Source: a virus. From it: a stretch of DNA of 64,000 bases. The stretch spans positions 1 to 64,000 of the IMG/VR virus record IMGVR_UViG_3300044712_000982, one strand, 5' to 3'. This document shows positions 28,036-35,650 of the stretch, in pieces. Numbering within the stretch: position 1 is the stretch's first letter; every line of letters starts with the position of its first letter. The notes below the pieces were generated by a model, which had not been told where the DNA came from, ran no database searches, and saw only the letters and a list, made by a program, of their open reading frames with translations. The position numbers and the translations under genes are program-made.

Positions 28036-28239
28036 TCAGGCGTTCGCGCTGGTGGACTTGTTCCTCACGACTGGTCCGCGGCGCCGGCCGGGCAGCGGCG
28101 TGCGGGGATTGTCGACGCGCCACTCGATGTAGGCCCGCAGGTCGGCGGCTCTGCCGTGGTTTCCGACGACTCCGGCGTACTCGGCCCACAGCTCGGCGTT
28201 GACGCGGATTCCGCGCATTTCGCTTTCTGTCTTGGCCAC
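28036..28239 (-). CDS. 67-aa RHH-like small protein, paralogue of 23891-24130
   Basis: GTG 28239 gives MAKTESEMRGIRVNAELWAE, with RAADLRAYIEWRVDNPRTPL then PGRRRGPV. It shares the motif order of the 24130 gene. MRGIRVNAELW suits the ribbon strand of an RHH protein. It faces the replication operon across shared promoter DNA, so it may repress 28372; inference. Confidence 0.65.
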   Translation of the reverse strand: MAKTESEMRGIRVNAELWAEYAGVVGNHGRAADLRAYIEWRVDNPRTPLPGRRRGPVVRNKSTSANA

Positions 28240-28245
28240 GTCTTG

Positions 28246-28336
28246 AGGGTAGCTGGACTGGTCAAAGAGGTCAACAAGTGGTCATACGAACAGTTGTACA
28301 TCACAGCTTGACTGACTTGTCATTTAGCAATACATT
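28246..28336. promoter_or_regulatory. Divergent promoters of 28239 and the replication operon
   Basis: Leftward: TTGACC (complement of 28269-28274), 17 nt, TACCCT (complement of 28246-28251), 6 nt, GTG 28239. Rightward: TTGACT (28308-28313), 17 nt, TACATT (28331-28336), leader of about 29 nt, Shine-Dalgarno GGAG/GGGG, ATG 28372. Both are close to consensus. This A+T-richer 100 bp separates them. Confidence 0.75.
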
Positions 28337-28371
28337 TGTGTAGTCGATCACGGAGCGAGGGGAACCGCCCG

Positions 28372-29271
28372 ATGGCACGAACGGAAGCGCCGCAGGACCT
28401 GAGGCCGTACGTCCGGGTCATGACGGACCTGCCGCTTCACCCCAAACTGGCGCCCCTCGACAACCCGGCCGCCGGATGGACCTACGTCGTCTCGCTCTGC
28501 TACTGCGGCCAGAGCCTCACCGACGGGCACTTCCCCGTCGCCGCCGTGTTACGTCTGGCCGGCACCGACAAGGACGTGGCGGAGGCACTTGTCGAGCAGG
28601 GACTATGGCACTTGCCAGGACACGACTGCGAAGAATGCGACCAGCCGCGCTCCGGGCAGGCCGTCGTGCACGACTACCTCAAACACCAGCGGTCATCGGC
28701 CGAAGCGCGCGACCTGAGCGAAAAGCGCCGAGAGGCAGGTCGACGCGGGGCAAAGGCCCGATGGGGATCACGATCCGACGATGCCGACATGGCAAATGCT
28801 ATGGCAAATGCCATGCCAAGTGCTGAGCAAGTGCCATGGCAAAACGATGGCAACGTGATGGCAGAGGAGAGTAGAGGAGAGAAGAAGAGAGAAGAGAAGA
28901 ACAAGAAGACTTCGTCTTCTTCTCGTCGGAGAACCGACGAGCCTCCTCGACCAGACGTCGACCGACTCTGCGCACATCTCGTCGACAAGATCGTCAGCAA
29001 CGGCTCTCGGCGTCCGACCATCACGAAGGCATGGCGGGATGCCGCCCGACTCATGCTCGACCGCGACGGCCGCACCGTCGAGCAGGTGATCAAAGCCATC
29101 GACTGGTGCCAGCGTGACGAGTTTTGGCGCGTCAACATCCTGTCGATGCCGACCCTGCGCGAAAAGTACGACCGACTCCGACTCTCGGCGCAGCGCTCAG
29201 CCACCAACCAACCGTACGAAAACCCTCAAAACGAAGACGATTACGACGCGTGGAAAGGACCAAAGCCGTGA
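28372..29271 (+). CDS. Replication initiator (lambda O/DnaD-like)
   Basis: 299 aa. The N-terminal 110 residues form a winged-helix domain (YVRVMTDLPLHPKLAPLDNP ... GHFPVAAVLRLAGTDKDVAE). Residues 135-195 are encoded by DNA repeats and a purine tract (MANAMANAMPSAEQ, then EEKNKKTSSSSRRR). The C-terminal domain (TITKAWRDAARLMLDRDGRT, then VNILSMPTLREKYDRL) is DnaD-like and probably contacts the helicase loader. The order O-like, DnaC-like, DnaB is a standard phage replication module. Confidence 0.8.
   Translation: MARTEAPQDLRPYVRVMTDLPLHPKLAPLDNPAAGWTYVVSLCYCGQSLTDGHFPVAAVLRLAGTDKDVAEALVEQGLWHLPGHDCEECDQPRSGQAVVHDYLKHQRSSAEARDLSEKRREAGRRGAKARWGSRSDDADMANAMANAMPSAEQVPWQNDGNVMAEESRGEKKREEKNKKTSSSSRRRTDEPPRPDVDRLCAHLVDKIVSNGSRRPTITKAWRDAARLMLDRDGRTVEQVIKAIDWCQRDEFWRVNILSMPTLREKYDRLRLSAQRSATNQPYENPQNEDDYDAWKGPKP
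28789..28909. repeat. Candidate replication origin: 12-bp iterons plus purine tract
   Basis: Tandem 12-mers ATGGCAAATGCT (28789), ATGGCAAATGCC (28801) and ATGCCAAGTGCT (28813), then decayed copies at 28825, 28836 and 28847. A long purine run follows (28861-28909) and then an 8-bp inverted repeat AAGAAGAC/GTCTTCTT. Iterons inside the initiator gene followed by an easily melted tract is the lambda-type origin layout. Confidence 0.7.
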
Positions 29272-29864
29272 CATCCACGGAGACCTTCGACATGGTCGGA
29301 CTGCGGACCGAACAGGCCCGCCATAATCTCGCCAAGATCCCCGTCATGTTCACCGACGAGATCGACATCCACCCCGAGATCCGGGCATGGGTCGACAGCT
29401 ACGCCGGCGACCCACAGACAACCCCGTCGATCGTCCTCTCCGGTCCGACCGGAGTCGGCAAGACCCACCAGGCATACCAGGCGATCCGCGAAGCCAGCCG
29501 AGCCCGCGCCGCAAACGGCAAGGCAACCTTCTGGCTCGCCACCAGCCACCCCGACCTCAACGCCACCCAACGCGTTGGCGCCGACCCAGACACCTCGCCA
29601 ACCGTCGCCCTCGCCCGCTACATCAACGTCGACCTCCTCCTACTCGATGACGTCGGGGCGGGCAAGCAGACCGACTGGACTGCCGACACGCTCTACCGGC
29701 TCATCGACCACCGGTGGTCGAACCTGCGCCCAACGATCTACGCCACCAACCTCACCCCAAAGCAGATCACCGCGACACTCGGCGACCGCGTCGCATCCCG
29801 CATCGCCGACGCCATCCAGGTCATCATCAAGGGCGACGATCGACGCTGGGGGCGCGCCCGGTGA
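29268..29864 (+). CDS. DnaC-like AAA+ helicase loader
   Basis: 198 aa, GTG start overlapping by 4 nt. Walker A GPTGVGKT (residues 59-66), Walker B LLLLDDVGAGKQ (near 125) and sensor 1 YATNLTPKQI (near 162) are intact; a late Arg (GDRVASRI) fits the arginine finger. It loads the DnaB helicase at the origin, with ATP. Confidence 0.85.
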   Translation: MTSTETFDMVGLRTEQARHNLAKIPVMFTDEIDIHPEIRAWVDSYAGDPQTTPSIVLSGPTGVGKTHQAYQAIREASRARAANGKATFWLATSHPDLNATQRVGADPDTSPTVALARYINVDLLLLDDVGAGKQTDWTADTLYRLIDHRWSNLRPTIYATNLTPKQITATLGDRVASRIADAIQVIIKGDDRRWGRAR

Positions 29865-31240
29865 CCGCCACGATCCAGCCACAGACGGTTCCGGGCGAGG
29901 CTGAGCGGTGGGAGTCGCAACGCTACGACCTTGCCGCCGAGCGGGCAATCCTCGGCTGCCTCATGCTCAACCCCACCACCATCGCCGAAGCTGAGGCAAA
30001 ACTCGCCAAGGACGCGTTCTACCGGCCGATCCACGGCAAAATCTTCGAAGCCGTCGCCGAACTCGCAGCCGAAGGCAAACCAACCGACGCGATTGCGGTA
30101 GCCGCCCGGCTCGCAGACCGCGGCTACCTCGGCGAGGTCGGAGGCGGCCCGTACCTGTGCGAACTCATGGAATCCGTGCCGCTCGTCGCGAACATCGGCC
30201 ACTACATCCGCATCGTCGCCGGGCTCCACCAACTACGGATACTCCGCTCAACCATCGACTACGCCTCCCAGCTCCTCTCAGCCGCCAGCCACGACGAAGC
30301 CGACCAGGTCACCCAGCAGATCCTCGACAGGATCGTGGACACCAACCGGGCCACAACCAGCGACGACGGACCAAAACCATGGTCCGAACTCGTCGGCCCG
30401 CTACTCGACGAGATCGAAGCCCGAGGTCAGCGCACCCCGGAAGAACAAGCCGAGCACGTCATCACAACCGGCTGGACCGACGTCGACCGGCAACTCTGCG
30501 GCGGCGGCAAACCAGGCCAACTCATCGTCATTGCCGGACGCCCTGGATCAGGAAAGTCGATCTCGGCCATGTGCTGGGCGCAGCACGCCGCCATGGACCA
30601 GGGCATACCCGCCGCCGTGTTCTCCCTCGAAATGGGCAAGACAGAACTCGGCTGCCGGCTCGCCGCAGCGGCCACCGGAGTGCCGCTACACAAGATCGAC
30701 GCGGGCGACCTCGACGACCGCGACTGGGTGAAACTCGGTCGATGGGCTGGCGACACCAGCACGGCGCCGCTATTTATCGACGACACCCCAACCATGACAG
30801 TGGCCGACATACGGGCTAGGTCGCGGAGACTCAAGCAGCAACACGGCATCCGCATGATCGTCGTCGACTATCTCCAGCTCGTCTCATCCGGCAGAGCCGA
30901 GAACCGTCAAGCCGCCGTTGCCGCGATGAGCCGCGGATTCAAACTCCTCGCGAAAGAACTCGAATGCGTCGTCATCCTCGTCGCGCAACTCAACCGCGGG
31001 CCAGAATCACGACAGGACAAACGCCCCGAGGTATCCGATCTCCGCGAGTCCGGAGCGATCGAGGCCGACGCCGACACGGTGATCCTCGTCCACGCCATGG
31101 ACAGCAACGACAGCCCCCGAGCCGGCGAAGTCGACCTGATCATCGGCAAACAGCGTGGCGGGCCGACCGGCACGCAAACTCTCGCAGACCAGCGGCATTT
31201 CACACGCTTTGTCTCGATGGCGCTGGAGGATGCGCCGTGA
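29861..31240 (+). CDS. dnaB: Replicative DNA helicase DnaB
   Basis: 459 aa, GTG start. The N-terminal primase-interaction domain (RYDLAAERAILGCLMLNP) is followed by the RecA-like motor: H1 IAGRPGSGKS (residues 224-233), H1a VFSLEMGK, H2 IRMIVVDYLQLVSSG, H3 VILVAQLNRGPESR and H4 LRESGAIEADADTVILVH. All are intact. A hexamer unwinds the fork for phage replication. Confidence 0.95.
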   Translation: MTATIQPQTVPGEAERWESQRYDLAAERAILGCLMLNPTTIAEAEAKLAKDAFYRPIHGKIFEAVAELAAEGKPTDAIAVAARLADRGYLGEVGGGPYLCELMESVPLVANIGHYIRIVAGLHQLRILRSTIDYASQLLSAASHDEADQVTQQILDRIVDTNRATTSDDGPKPWSELVGPLLDEIEARGQRTPEEQAEHVITTGWTDVDRQLCGGGKPGQLIVIAGRPGSGKSISAMCWAQHAAMDQGIPAAVFSLEMGKTELGCRLAAAATGVPLHKIDAGDLDDRDWVKLGRWAGDTSTAPLFIDDTPTMTVADIRARSRRLKQQHGIRMIVVDYLQLVSSGRAENRQAAVAAMSRGFKLLAKELECVVILVAQLNRGPESRQDKRPEVSDLRESGAIEADADTVILVHAMDSNDSPRAGEVDLIIGKQRGGPTGTQTLADQRHFTRFVSMALEDAP

Positions 31241-31395
31241 CCACGTCAGATCAGCGCCGCAAGGAGATACCGCGCGGGTCATTTCCGGACCGGCGACCAG
31301 TCAACGGCCACTATCCCGACTGCCCATACGGCCACCTCGGCGGGAACCCGGATACCTGCGGAATCTGCCAAGCCATCACCAAGGGGAAAACGTGA
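31237..31395 (+). CDS. 52-aa Cys-containing peptide
   Basis: GTG 31237 gives MTTSDQRRKEIPRGSFPDRR, then YPDCPYGHLGGNPDTCGICQ: C-x3-H...C-x2-C, a small zinc-binding site. Overlaps both neighbours. Function unknown. Confidence 0.5.
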   Translation: MTTSDQRRKEIPRGSFPDRRPVNGHYPDCPYGHLGGNPDTCGICQAITKGKT

Positions 31396-31715
31396 ACTGG
31401 TTTCCGACTGCCGCCGAGGTCGAGGCAGACCGGCGCGCGGCATCCCCAACCCCGTGCACCAGCGGCGGAGCCCCAACGAACTTCGCCGAGAAATGGCGCT
31501 ACCTGCCCGGCGGAACCGTCGTCCACGCAGTCGGCCCCGACCACCGCCACGCCACCGGACTCAACGCCGACGCCGAATGCGGCTACGGCCCGTGGGACCC
31601 GTGCGACTGGCGCGGCACCGGCTCGCAGTCCGAATACGAAACCGCCGACCGGCTCCCACCCTGCACGCGATGCCTGCGCGCCATGGGCCTCAACCCCGCC
31701 GCCTACCGCAACTGA
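31392..31715 (+). CDS. Hypothetical 107-aa protein
   Basis: GTG 31392 gives MNWFPTAAEVEADRRAASP. Central AEKWRYLPGGTVVHAVGPD and ending PPCTRCLRAMGLNPAAY; three more Cys lie upstream. Possibly a zinc-stabilised small domain. No family is recognised. Confidence 0.55.
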   Translation: MNWFPTAAEVEADRRAASPTPCTSGGAPTNFAEKWRYLPGGTVVHAVGPDHRHATGLNADAECGYGPWDPCDWRGTGSQSEYETADRLPPCTRCLRAMGLNPAAYRN

Positions 31716-31736
31716 CCCACGCAAAGGAGACACCCA

Positions 31737-32534
31737 GTGAGCCCGCCCACCGTTATCCCGATCCCAGACATCAAGATCGGGGGCCGATACCGTCGCTACG
31801 GCAACATCACGCCGCTCGCCGCCGACGTGCGCCGTAACGGCATCCGGCACCCGATCATCGTCACCAGCAGTGGACAGCTAGTGGACGGCTGGCGCCGCAT
31901 TCAAGCCGCAACCCGTTGCGCCGCAACGGAAATCATCACGATCGAGTCGGACAGCATCCCCGAGATCGCAGACATCATGGCAGGGATGCCTGCTGGCGAG
32001 CAGTGCCGGTTCAGTGACCTGATGCGCCACATCGACCTGATCTTCGAGTTGGATGCGAACGACGCGGAACGTCGCAGGATCGCCAACTCATCGTCGGCGG
32101 GACGTGGCGAACGGCGTGGCGGGAACGTCGGCGGGGCGCGGGGGTGCGCGTGCCGGATGCTGCGGATCTCGTTTCCGACATATGGGCGTGCCCGCTACCT
32201 GTGGGCGCGAGCTAGCAACAACCAGCAACTCGTCGCCGATCTCGATGCCGGCAAGATCAGCGTCAACCGGGCCTACGACATTGTCCGCGCGGCTGATCTT
32301 GCCGCGCGTCAATCGGCGACGGCCACAGATCGGCCGGACATGGCATCCCAACTCGGGGCGGTCAAAATGATCGCGGCCCAATGTGAGGGCATCGCCCACG
32401 GCATCCGCAGCCTCGGGATGATCTCCGAATCACCAGAGGACGCTGACCGGCTCACCCGACGCCTGAAGGCGAGCCGGTCAGCCATCACCAAGTTGATCAA
32501 CCAACTCAACCGGAAGGAAACCAACCATGCCTAG
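31737..32534 (+). CDS. ParB-like nuclease/DNA-binding protein
   Basis: 265 aa, GTG start, AAAGGAG 9 nt upstream. Residues 5-55 match the ParB/Srx fold (IPDIKIGGRYRRYGNITPLA, then NGIRHPIIVTSSGQLVDGWR). The middle contains RMLRISFPTYGRARYLWARA and a helical HTH-like part; the C-terminus is a coiled coil. ParB-fold proteins in phages act as CTP-dependent or nuclease-type proteins. The next gene has a second ParB-like domain. Confidence 0.7.
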   Translation: MSPPTVIPIPDIKIGGRYRRYGNITPLAADVRRNGIRHPIIVTSSGQLVDGWRRIQAATRCAATEIITIESDSIPEIADIMAGMPAGEQCRFSDLMRHIDLIFELDANDAERRRIANSSSAGRGERRGGNVGGARGCACRMLRISFPTYGRARYLWARASNNQQLVADLDAGKISVNRAYDIVRAADLAARQSATATDRPDMASQLGAVKMIAAQCEGIAHGIRSLGMISESPEDADRLTRRLKASRSAITKLINQLNRKETNHA

Positions 32535-33294
32535 TGTGGAGCAAATCCCAGCCAACCGCCTCAAGGTCCCCACGAAAATCCAGCGGCGACTCGACGTCAA
32601 GCGCGTCGAAAAGATGCTGGAAGAGTTCGACCTCGACGCCGTCGGCGCACTCACCGTGTCGCGCCGCGGCGGGGACCTCCTGGTCGTCGACGGTCAACAC
32701 CGGGCCGAGGCGCTCCGGAAATCCGGCAACGGATCGACCCCCGTCCAGTGCATCGTCTACGACGGGCTCACCGAGCAGGATGAGGCGAAACTGTTTCGCC
32801 TCGCCAACAACACGAAGCGACTCGGCCCGATCGACCTGTTCAAGGCCCGCGTGATCGAAGGTGACACCACCGCATGTGACATCGACAAGATTCTGAAGGC
32901 TCGAGGCTGGAGGGTCGGATTCGGCGGCGACGGCGGATCATTCGGGGCGATCGCGGCCTTCGAGCGGATCTACCAGGTCGACCGGAGCGTCGCCGTCAAC
33001 ACGATCAACGTCCTGACCGCCGCGTTCGGCATGACTCCGGCCGGAGTCAACGGCGCCATCATTACCGGCGTCGGCAACGTCATCGCCCACTACGGTGAGC
33101 AGCTCAACATCAACTCCCTGGCCACACGGCTCGGCCGAATCGATCCGGTCGAACTGCGGGCATCGGCGCAGACCCTTTCGAGGTCGCGAGTCCGGAGGGT
33201 AAGCATTTCGAGCGCACTGTCCGGGCTCGTAGTCGAGGAGTACAACGCCAAGCCGAGATCCGAATCCACGCGACTGCCCGACTGGCGCTACTAG
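32527..33294 (+). CDS. Second ParB/sulfiredoxin-fold protein
   Basis: 255 aa. It begins MPSVEQIPANRLKVPTKIQR. LTVSRRGGDLLVVDGQHRAE (residues 43-62) is the VDGQHR box of the ParB-like family, and later FRLANNTKRLGPIDLFKARV matches phage relatives in which it follows replication genes. It lacks an obvious HTH. Likely works with the preceding ParB-like protein, with which it overlaps by 8 nt. Confidence 0.75.
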   Translation: MPSVEQIPANRLKVPTKIQRRLDVKRVEKMLEEFDLDAVGALTVSRRGGDLLVVDGQHRAEALRKSGNGSTPVQCIVYDGLTEQDEAKLFRLANNTKRLGPIDLFKARVIEGDTTACDIDKILKARGWRVGFGGDGGSFGAIAAFERIYQVDRSVAVNTINVLTAAFGMTPAGVNGAIITGVGNVIAHYGEQLNINSLATRLGRIDPVELRASAQTLSRSRVRRVSISSALSGLVVEEYNAKPRSESTRLPDWRY

Positions 33295-33377
33295 CAACCA
33301 CCATCCGAGCGACGTCGAGCCGGAGTCGCTTCCTGGGGACCCTGAAACATCAGTACCCACACCAACCCACCAACAAC

Positions 33378-33419
33378 CCCCGTGCGCCCGCCAGGGACGC
33401 CCTCAGCAGGCGCACGGGG
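33378..33419 (+). terminator. Strong hairpin after the ParB-like pair
   Basis: CCCCGTGCGCC (33378-33388) and GGCGCACGGGG (33409-33419) form a perfect 11-bp stem; an inner AGGG/CCCT helix closes the loop. No T tract, so it may be a processing or Rho-assisted site. Typical of the end of an operon. Confidence 0.6.
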
Positions 33420-33441
33420 CCGACGTGAAGGAGCACGACCC

Positions 33442-33723
33442 ATGCCAGACACCAACGACGACGCCCGCCGAGCCGCACGATCCCGACTCACCGCCGCCCA
33501 ACGCGAATACGACGCCGCCATCAACGCCGTCCTCGCCGCCAACCACGGACCCGGACCCAACGCGGCACGCGACGCGCGACGCGCCGCACGAGCCGCGAAA
33601 ACACCCGGGGTTGCAGGGAAGGCTGCGGGAGTGGTCGTGGGAGGAGCGATGCTCGTGCTGTTCACCCTCGCCGTAGCGTTCGGCGCCGGGTGGAACGCAA
33701 CGAAGGCGGTGTGGGGCGAGTGA
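33442..33723 (+). CDS. 93-aa single-pass membrane protein
   Basis: ATG 33442 follows GGAG. It begins MPDTNDDARRAARSRLTAAQ, an Ala/Arg-rich helical cytoplasmic part, followed by one membrane span (residues 62-85, KAAGVVVGGAMLVLFTLAVA). No family is recognised. Confidence 0.6.
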   Translation: MPDTNDDARRAARSRLTAAQREYDAAINAVLAANHGPGPNAARDARRAARAAKTPGVAGKAAGVVVGGAMLVLFTLAVAFGAGWNATKAVWGE

Positions 33724-34034
33724 CGTCCTCCAAGGGCCCGATCACCGACGCCGAGCGCAAGGAAATCCTCGACCTCCACAAGTAGGGCCTCAGTGTCATG
33801 CAAATCGGAATGCGGATATCCAACCCGCGTGGCCGCTCAGCGATAAGTCGAGCCGGCTACGAGCCGATAGTGAAAAACCAATCCGCAGTCGAACAGCGAT
33901 TTTCGCCAGAACGGCTCGACGCGATAGCGGCAGCGATCGAATCGCGTGAACTAAACATCACCCGCGCGGCGGCCGAGTTGCAAATGTCGCGGGGCGCAGT
34001 GCATCGGTGGCTGAAACGGCGGGGGCAGACGTGA
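33720..34034 (+). pseudogene. HTH gene interrupted by an in-frame amber codon
   Basis: GTG 33720 (GTGA overlap) encodes 21 residues, MTSSKGPITDAERKEILDLH then K, followed by TAG 33783-33785. The same frame continues GLSVMQIGMRISNPRGRSAI to TGA 34034 and ends in an HTH (NITRAAAELQMSRGAVHRWL). EILxLHxxGLS is a common start of small Hin/resolvase-type HTH proteins, so the two parts were one 104-aa protein. The 3' part may still be made from ATG 33798. Confidence 0.65.
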
Positions 34035-34264
34035 GTCGGGTCGTCTGTCGATATCCTGGCTGCTCAGCCGTGCTGACAGACCCGATCAGCGTCGCCCGCG
34101 GATGGGGCCCGAAACACGATCCCGACCAGGCTGCGCGACGAGCACTGAAACCGCCAGCCGTGCGGCGCCCGAGAATGCCCGACACGCCAAGGAAAGGTGA
34201 CGTCGACGGGCAAGACGATTTACTAGAACTACTACGAGAAGAAGGGCACGGAAATGCAGATTGA
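34031..34264 (+). CDS. 77-aa zinc-ribbon protein
   Basis: GTG 34031 gives MSRVVCRYPGCSAVLTDPIS (C-x4-C), then a basic Pro-rich middle and an acidic helix DGQDDLLELLREEG. Its end overlaps the DUF397 gene by 11 nt. Unknown function. Confidence 0.5.
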   Translation: MSRVVCRYPGCSAVLTDPISVARGWGPKHDPDQAARRALKPPAVRRPRMPDTPRKGDVDGQDDLLELLREEGHGNAD

Positions 34265-34478
34265 ATGGCGAAGATCGACGAAATACAAGGAAGCGCACTG
34301 CGTCGAGATCGGCGCCATCGGGCGGCGCAGCACCAAATGTGAGTCGCACCATTGCGTGGCCGTCGACAGGCCCGCAGTCGACCAGGTTCACATGCGCGAC
34401 TCGAAAAACCCGGACGGGCCGGTGCTGACGTTCGGCGCCGGGGCGTGGCGGGTGTTCCTGGCCGGACTGAAGCGCTGA
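34254..34478 (+). CDS. DUF397 protein
   Basis: 74 aa. The family pattern is clear: EWRRSTKYKEAHCVEIGAIG, then VHMRDSKNPDGPVLTFGAGA and WRVFLAGLKR. DUF397 proteins are nearly restricted to actinomycetes and usually sit beside an Xre regulator of the Scr1 type, with a proposed toxin-antitoxin-like relationship. Here no Scr1-type partner is adjacent; the nearest regulator is the broken HTH gene at 33720. Probably acquired from a host. Confidence 0.85.
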   Translation: MQIEWRRSTKYKEAHCVEIGAIGRRSTKCESHHCVAVDRPAVDQVHMRDSKNPDGPVLTFGAGAWRVFLAGLKR

Positions 34479-34586
34479 CGGCGACTGGCCCCCTCCCAGC
34501 CGATTCACGGCCGCGTGACCTGCGCAAACGATGATCGTCGCGCTACCATCTGCACCAGTCGCACAACCCGGAAACTGGGGGCATAG

Positions 34587-35297
34587 ATGGGCATAAACGG
34601 GCGGCCGCTCTGCGCAACCAAATGCGCCATCCCCCGCCGCCACACCGACGGCTGCAACAACAACCAATGCCGCGGCTGCCTCCCCGCACCCGCAGCCGAC
34701 GGACTCAACCTCTGCCAACACCACGCCGACCGCATCCCCACCGACGCACGCAAAGCCGCCGACCTCCACGACGCCATCCTCGACCGCATCACCAGCGGCA
34801 GCCACGAAGAGCACGAGCGGACGTCCGGGGGCGAGAAAGGGGTCGGCCTATCGCTAGACCCCGCCGCGGTCGACGCCCGCGACAACATCCGGGCCGTGCT
34901 CGTCGGCTGGTGCCGACTCATCGCCGAGGAGCGCGGATTCGCCCTACCGGCCAATGATGTGACCGCGATGGGCGCCTACGTCGCCCGCTCCGGACAGTGG
35001 CTCGCCGCACACCCAGCCGCAGCCGATGCATCAGCCGAACTCGCCGAACTCGTGTCCCGCGCGCACCCGATCGCCTACCCGTCCGGCGTCCGAACCATCG
35101 AAATCGGGCCATGCCCGCACGACGGATGCGACGGCACCGTCAAAGCCCGGATGCGCGCCGCCGACAGCATGTTGCCGTCCGAGCTGGCGTGCAGCGCCGA
35201 GGAAGAGCACGTGTGGCCCGCCTACGAATGGCGGAGGTTCGGCCAGATGGTCGCAGGCAGAAGCGGATACCAGCAGGTGCCGCAGAAAGCCGCGTAA
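34587..35297 (+). CDS. Zinc-ribbon protein, 236 aa
   Basis: ATG 34587 follows TGGGGG. It begins MGINGRPLCATKCAIPRRHT; the first 45 residues hold six Cys and several His (CRGCLPAPAADGLNLCQHHA). A helical central domain (residues 85-165) resembles the alpha-helical region common to phage proteins next to terminases; CPHDGCDGTVKARM (near 172) adds a second zinc site. Function unknown; it may assist DNA packaging or regulation. Confidence 0.65.
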   Translation: MGINGRPLCATKCAIPRRHTDGCNNNQCRGCLPAPAADGLNLCQHHADRIPTDARKAADLHDAILDRITSGSHEEHERTSGGEKGVGLSLDPAAVDARDNIRAVLVGWCRLIAEERGFALPANDVTAMGAYVARSGQWLAAHPAAADASAELAELVSRAHPIAYPSGVRTIEIGPCPHDGCDGTVKARMRAADSMLPSELACSAEEEHVWPAYEWRRFGQMVAGRSGYQQVPQKAA

Positions 35298-35307
35298 AGG
35301 GGGCGCC

Positions 35308-35514
35308 GTGGTCACCTACATGACAGTCCAAGCGGTGATATCCATCTACTGCGTCAGGAAATCCTACGTCTACCGCATGGCCAGCGAGCACCACTGGCGA
35401 CGATATCGGCACCCCGACGGTGGCGTCAGATACCGATGGGAAGACGTCGACGACACGCTGAGCGGCGGCGCTGCTGGACGGCACGACCGGGCATCAGGTA
35501 AAGTCCGAGACTAA
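35308..35514 (+). CDS. 68-aa MerR-like HTH protein
   Basis: GTG 35308 after AAAGGGGG. MTVQAVISIYCVRKSYVYRM then HHWRRYRHPDGGVRYRWEDV has the HTH and the wing (DGGVRYRWEDV) of excisionase/BldC-type proteins. It is the last gene before the terminators that separate early from late genes, a common place for a late-gene regulator. Confidence 0.65.
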   Translation: MVTYMTVQAVISIYCVRKSYVYRMASEHHWRRYRHPDGGVRYRWEDVDDTLSGGAAGRHDRASGKVRD

Positions 35515-35542
35515 TCCTGGGCGATGTGTCCCCAGGGACGAC

Positions 35543-35569
35543 GGCCCGGCTCAATGAGCGCGGGCCTTT
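35543..35569 (+). terminator. Intrinsic terminator at the early/late boundary
   Basis: GGCCCGGCTC-AAT-GAGCGCGGGCC folds into a long hairpin (35543-35566) followed by TTTC. A second, smaller stem CCTGGG/CCCAGG lies just 5'. Confidence 0.8.
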
Positions 35570-35577
35570 CACATACT

Positions 35578-35604
35578 CCGGTCCGCGACCCCACTGCGGA
35601 CCGG
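35578..35604. repeat. Second perfect hairpin upstream of terminase
   Basis: CCGGTCCGC (35578-35586) and GCGGACCGG (35596-35604), perfect 9-bp stem, no T tract. With the preceding terminator it makes 35515-35650 a gene-free, symmetric region directly before the terminase genes, a plausible place for cos/pac recognition. Confidence 0.6.
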
Positions 35605-35650
35605 CCATACCGGCAGGCGACGGCCGGGTGAGGGATGGTGAGAGGGGCCG

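Noticed and set aside
28789-28870. CRISPR-like array of 12-bp repeats
   Set aside because: Repeats are contiguous without unique spacers, lie within a coding gene and fit iterons of an initiator gene.
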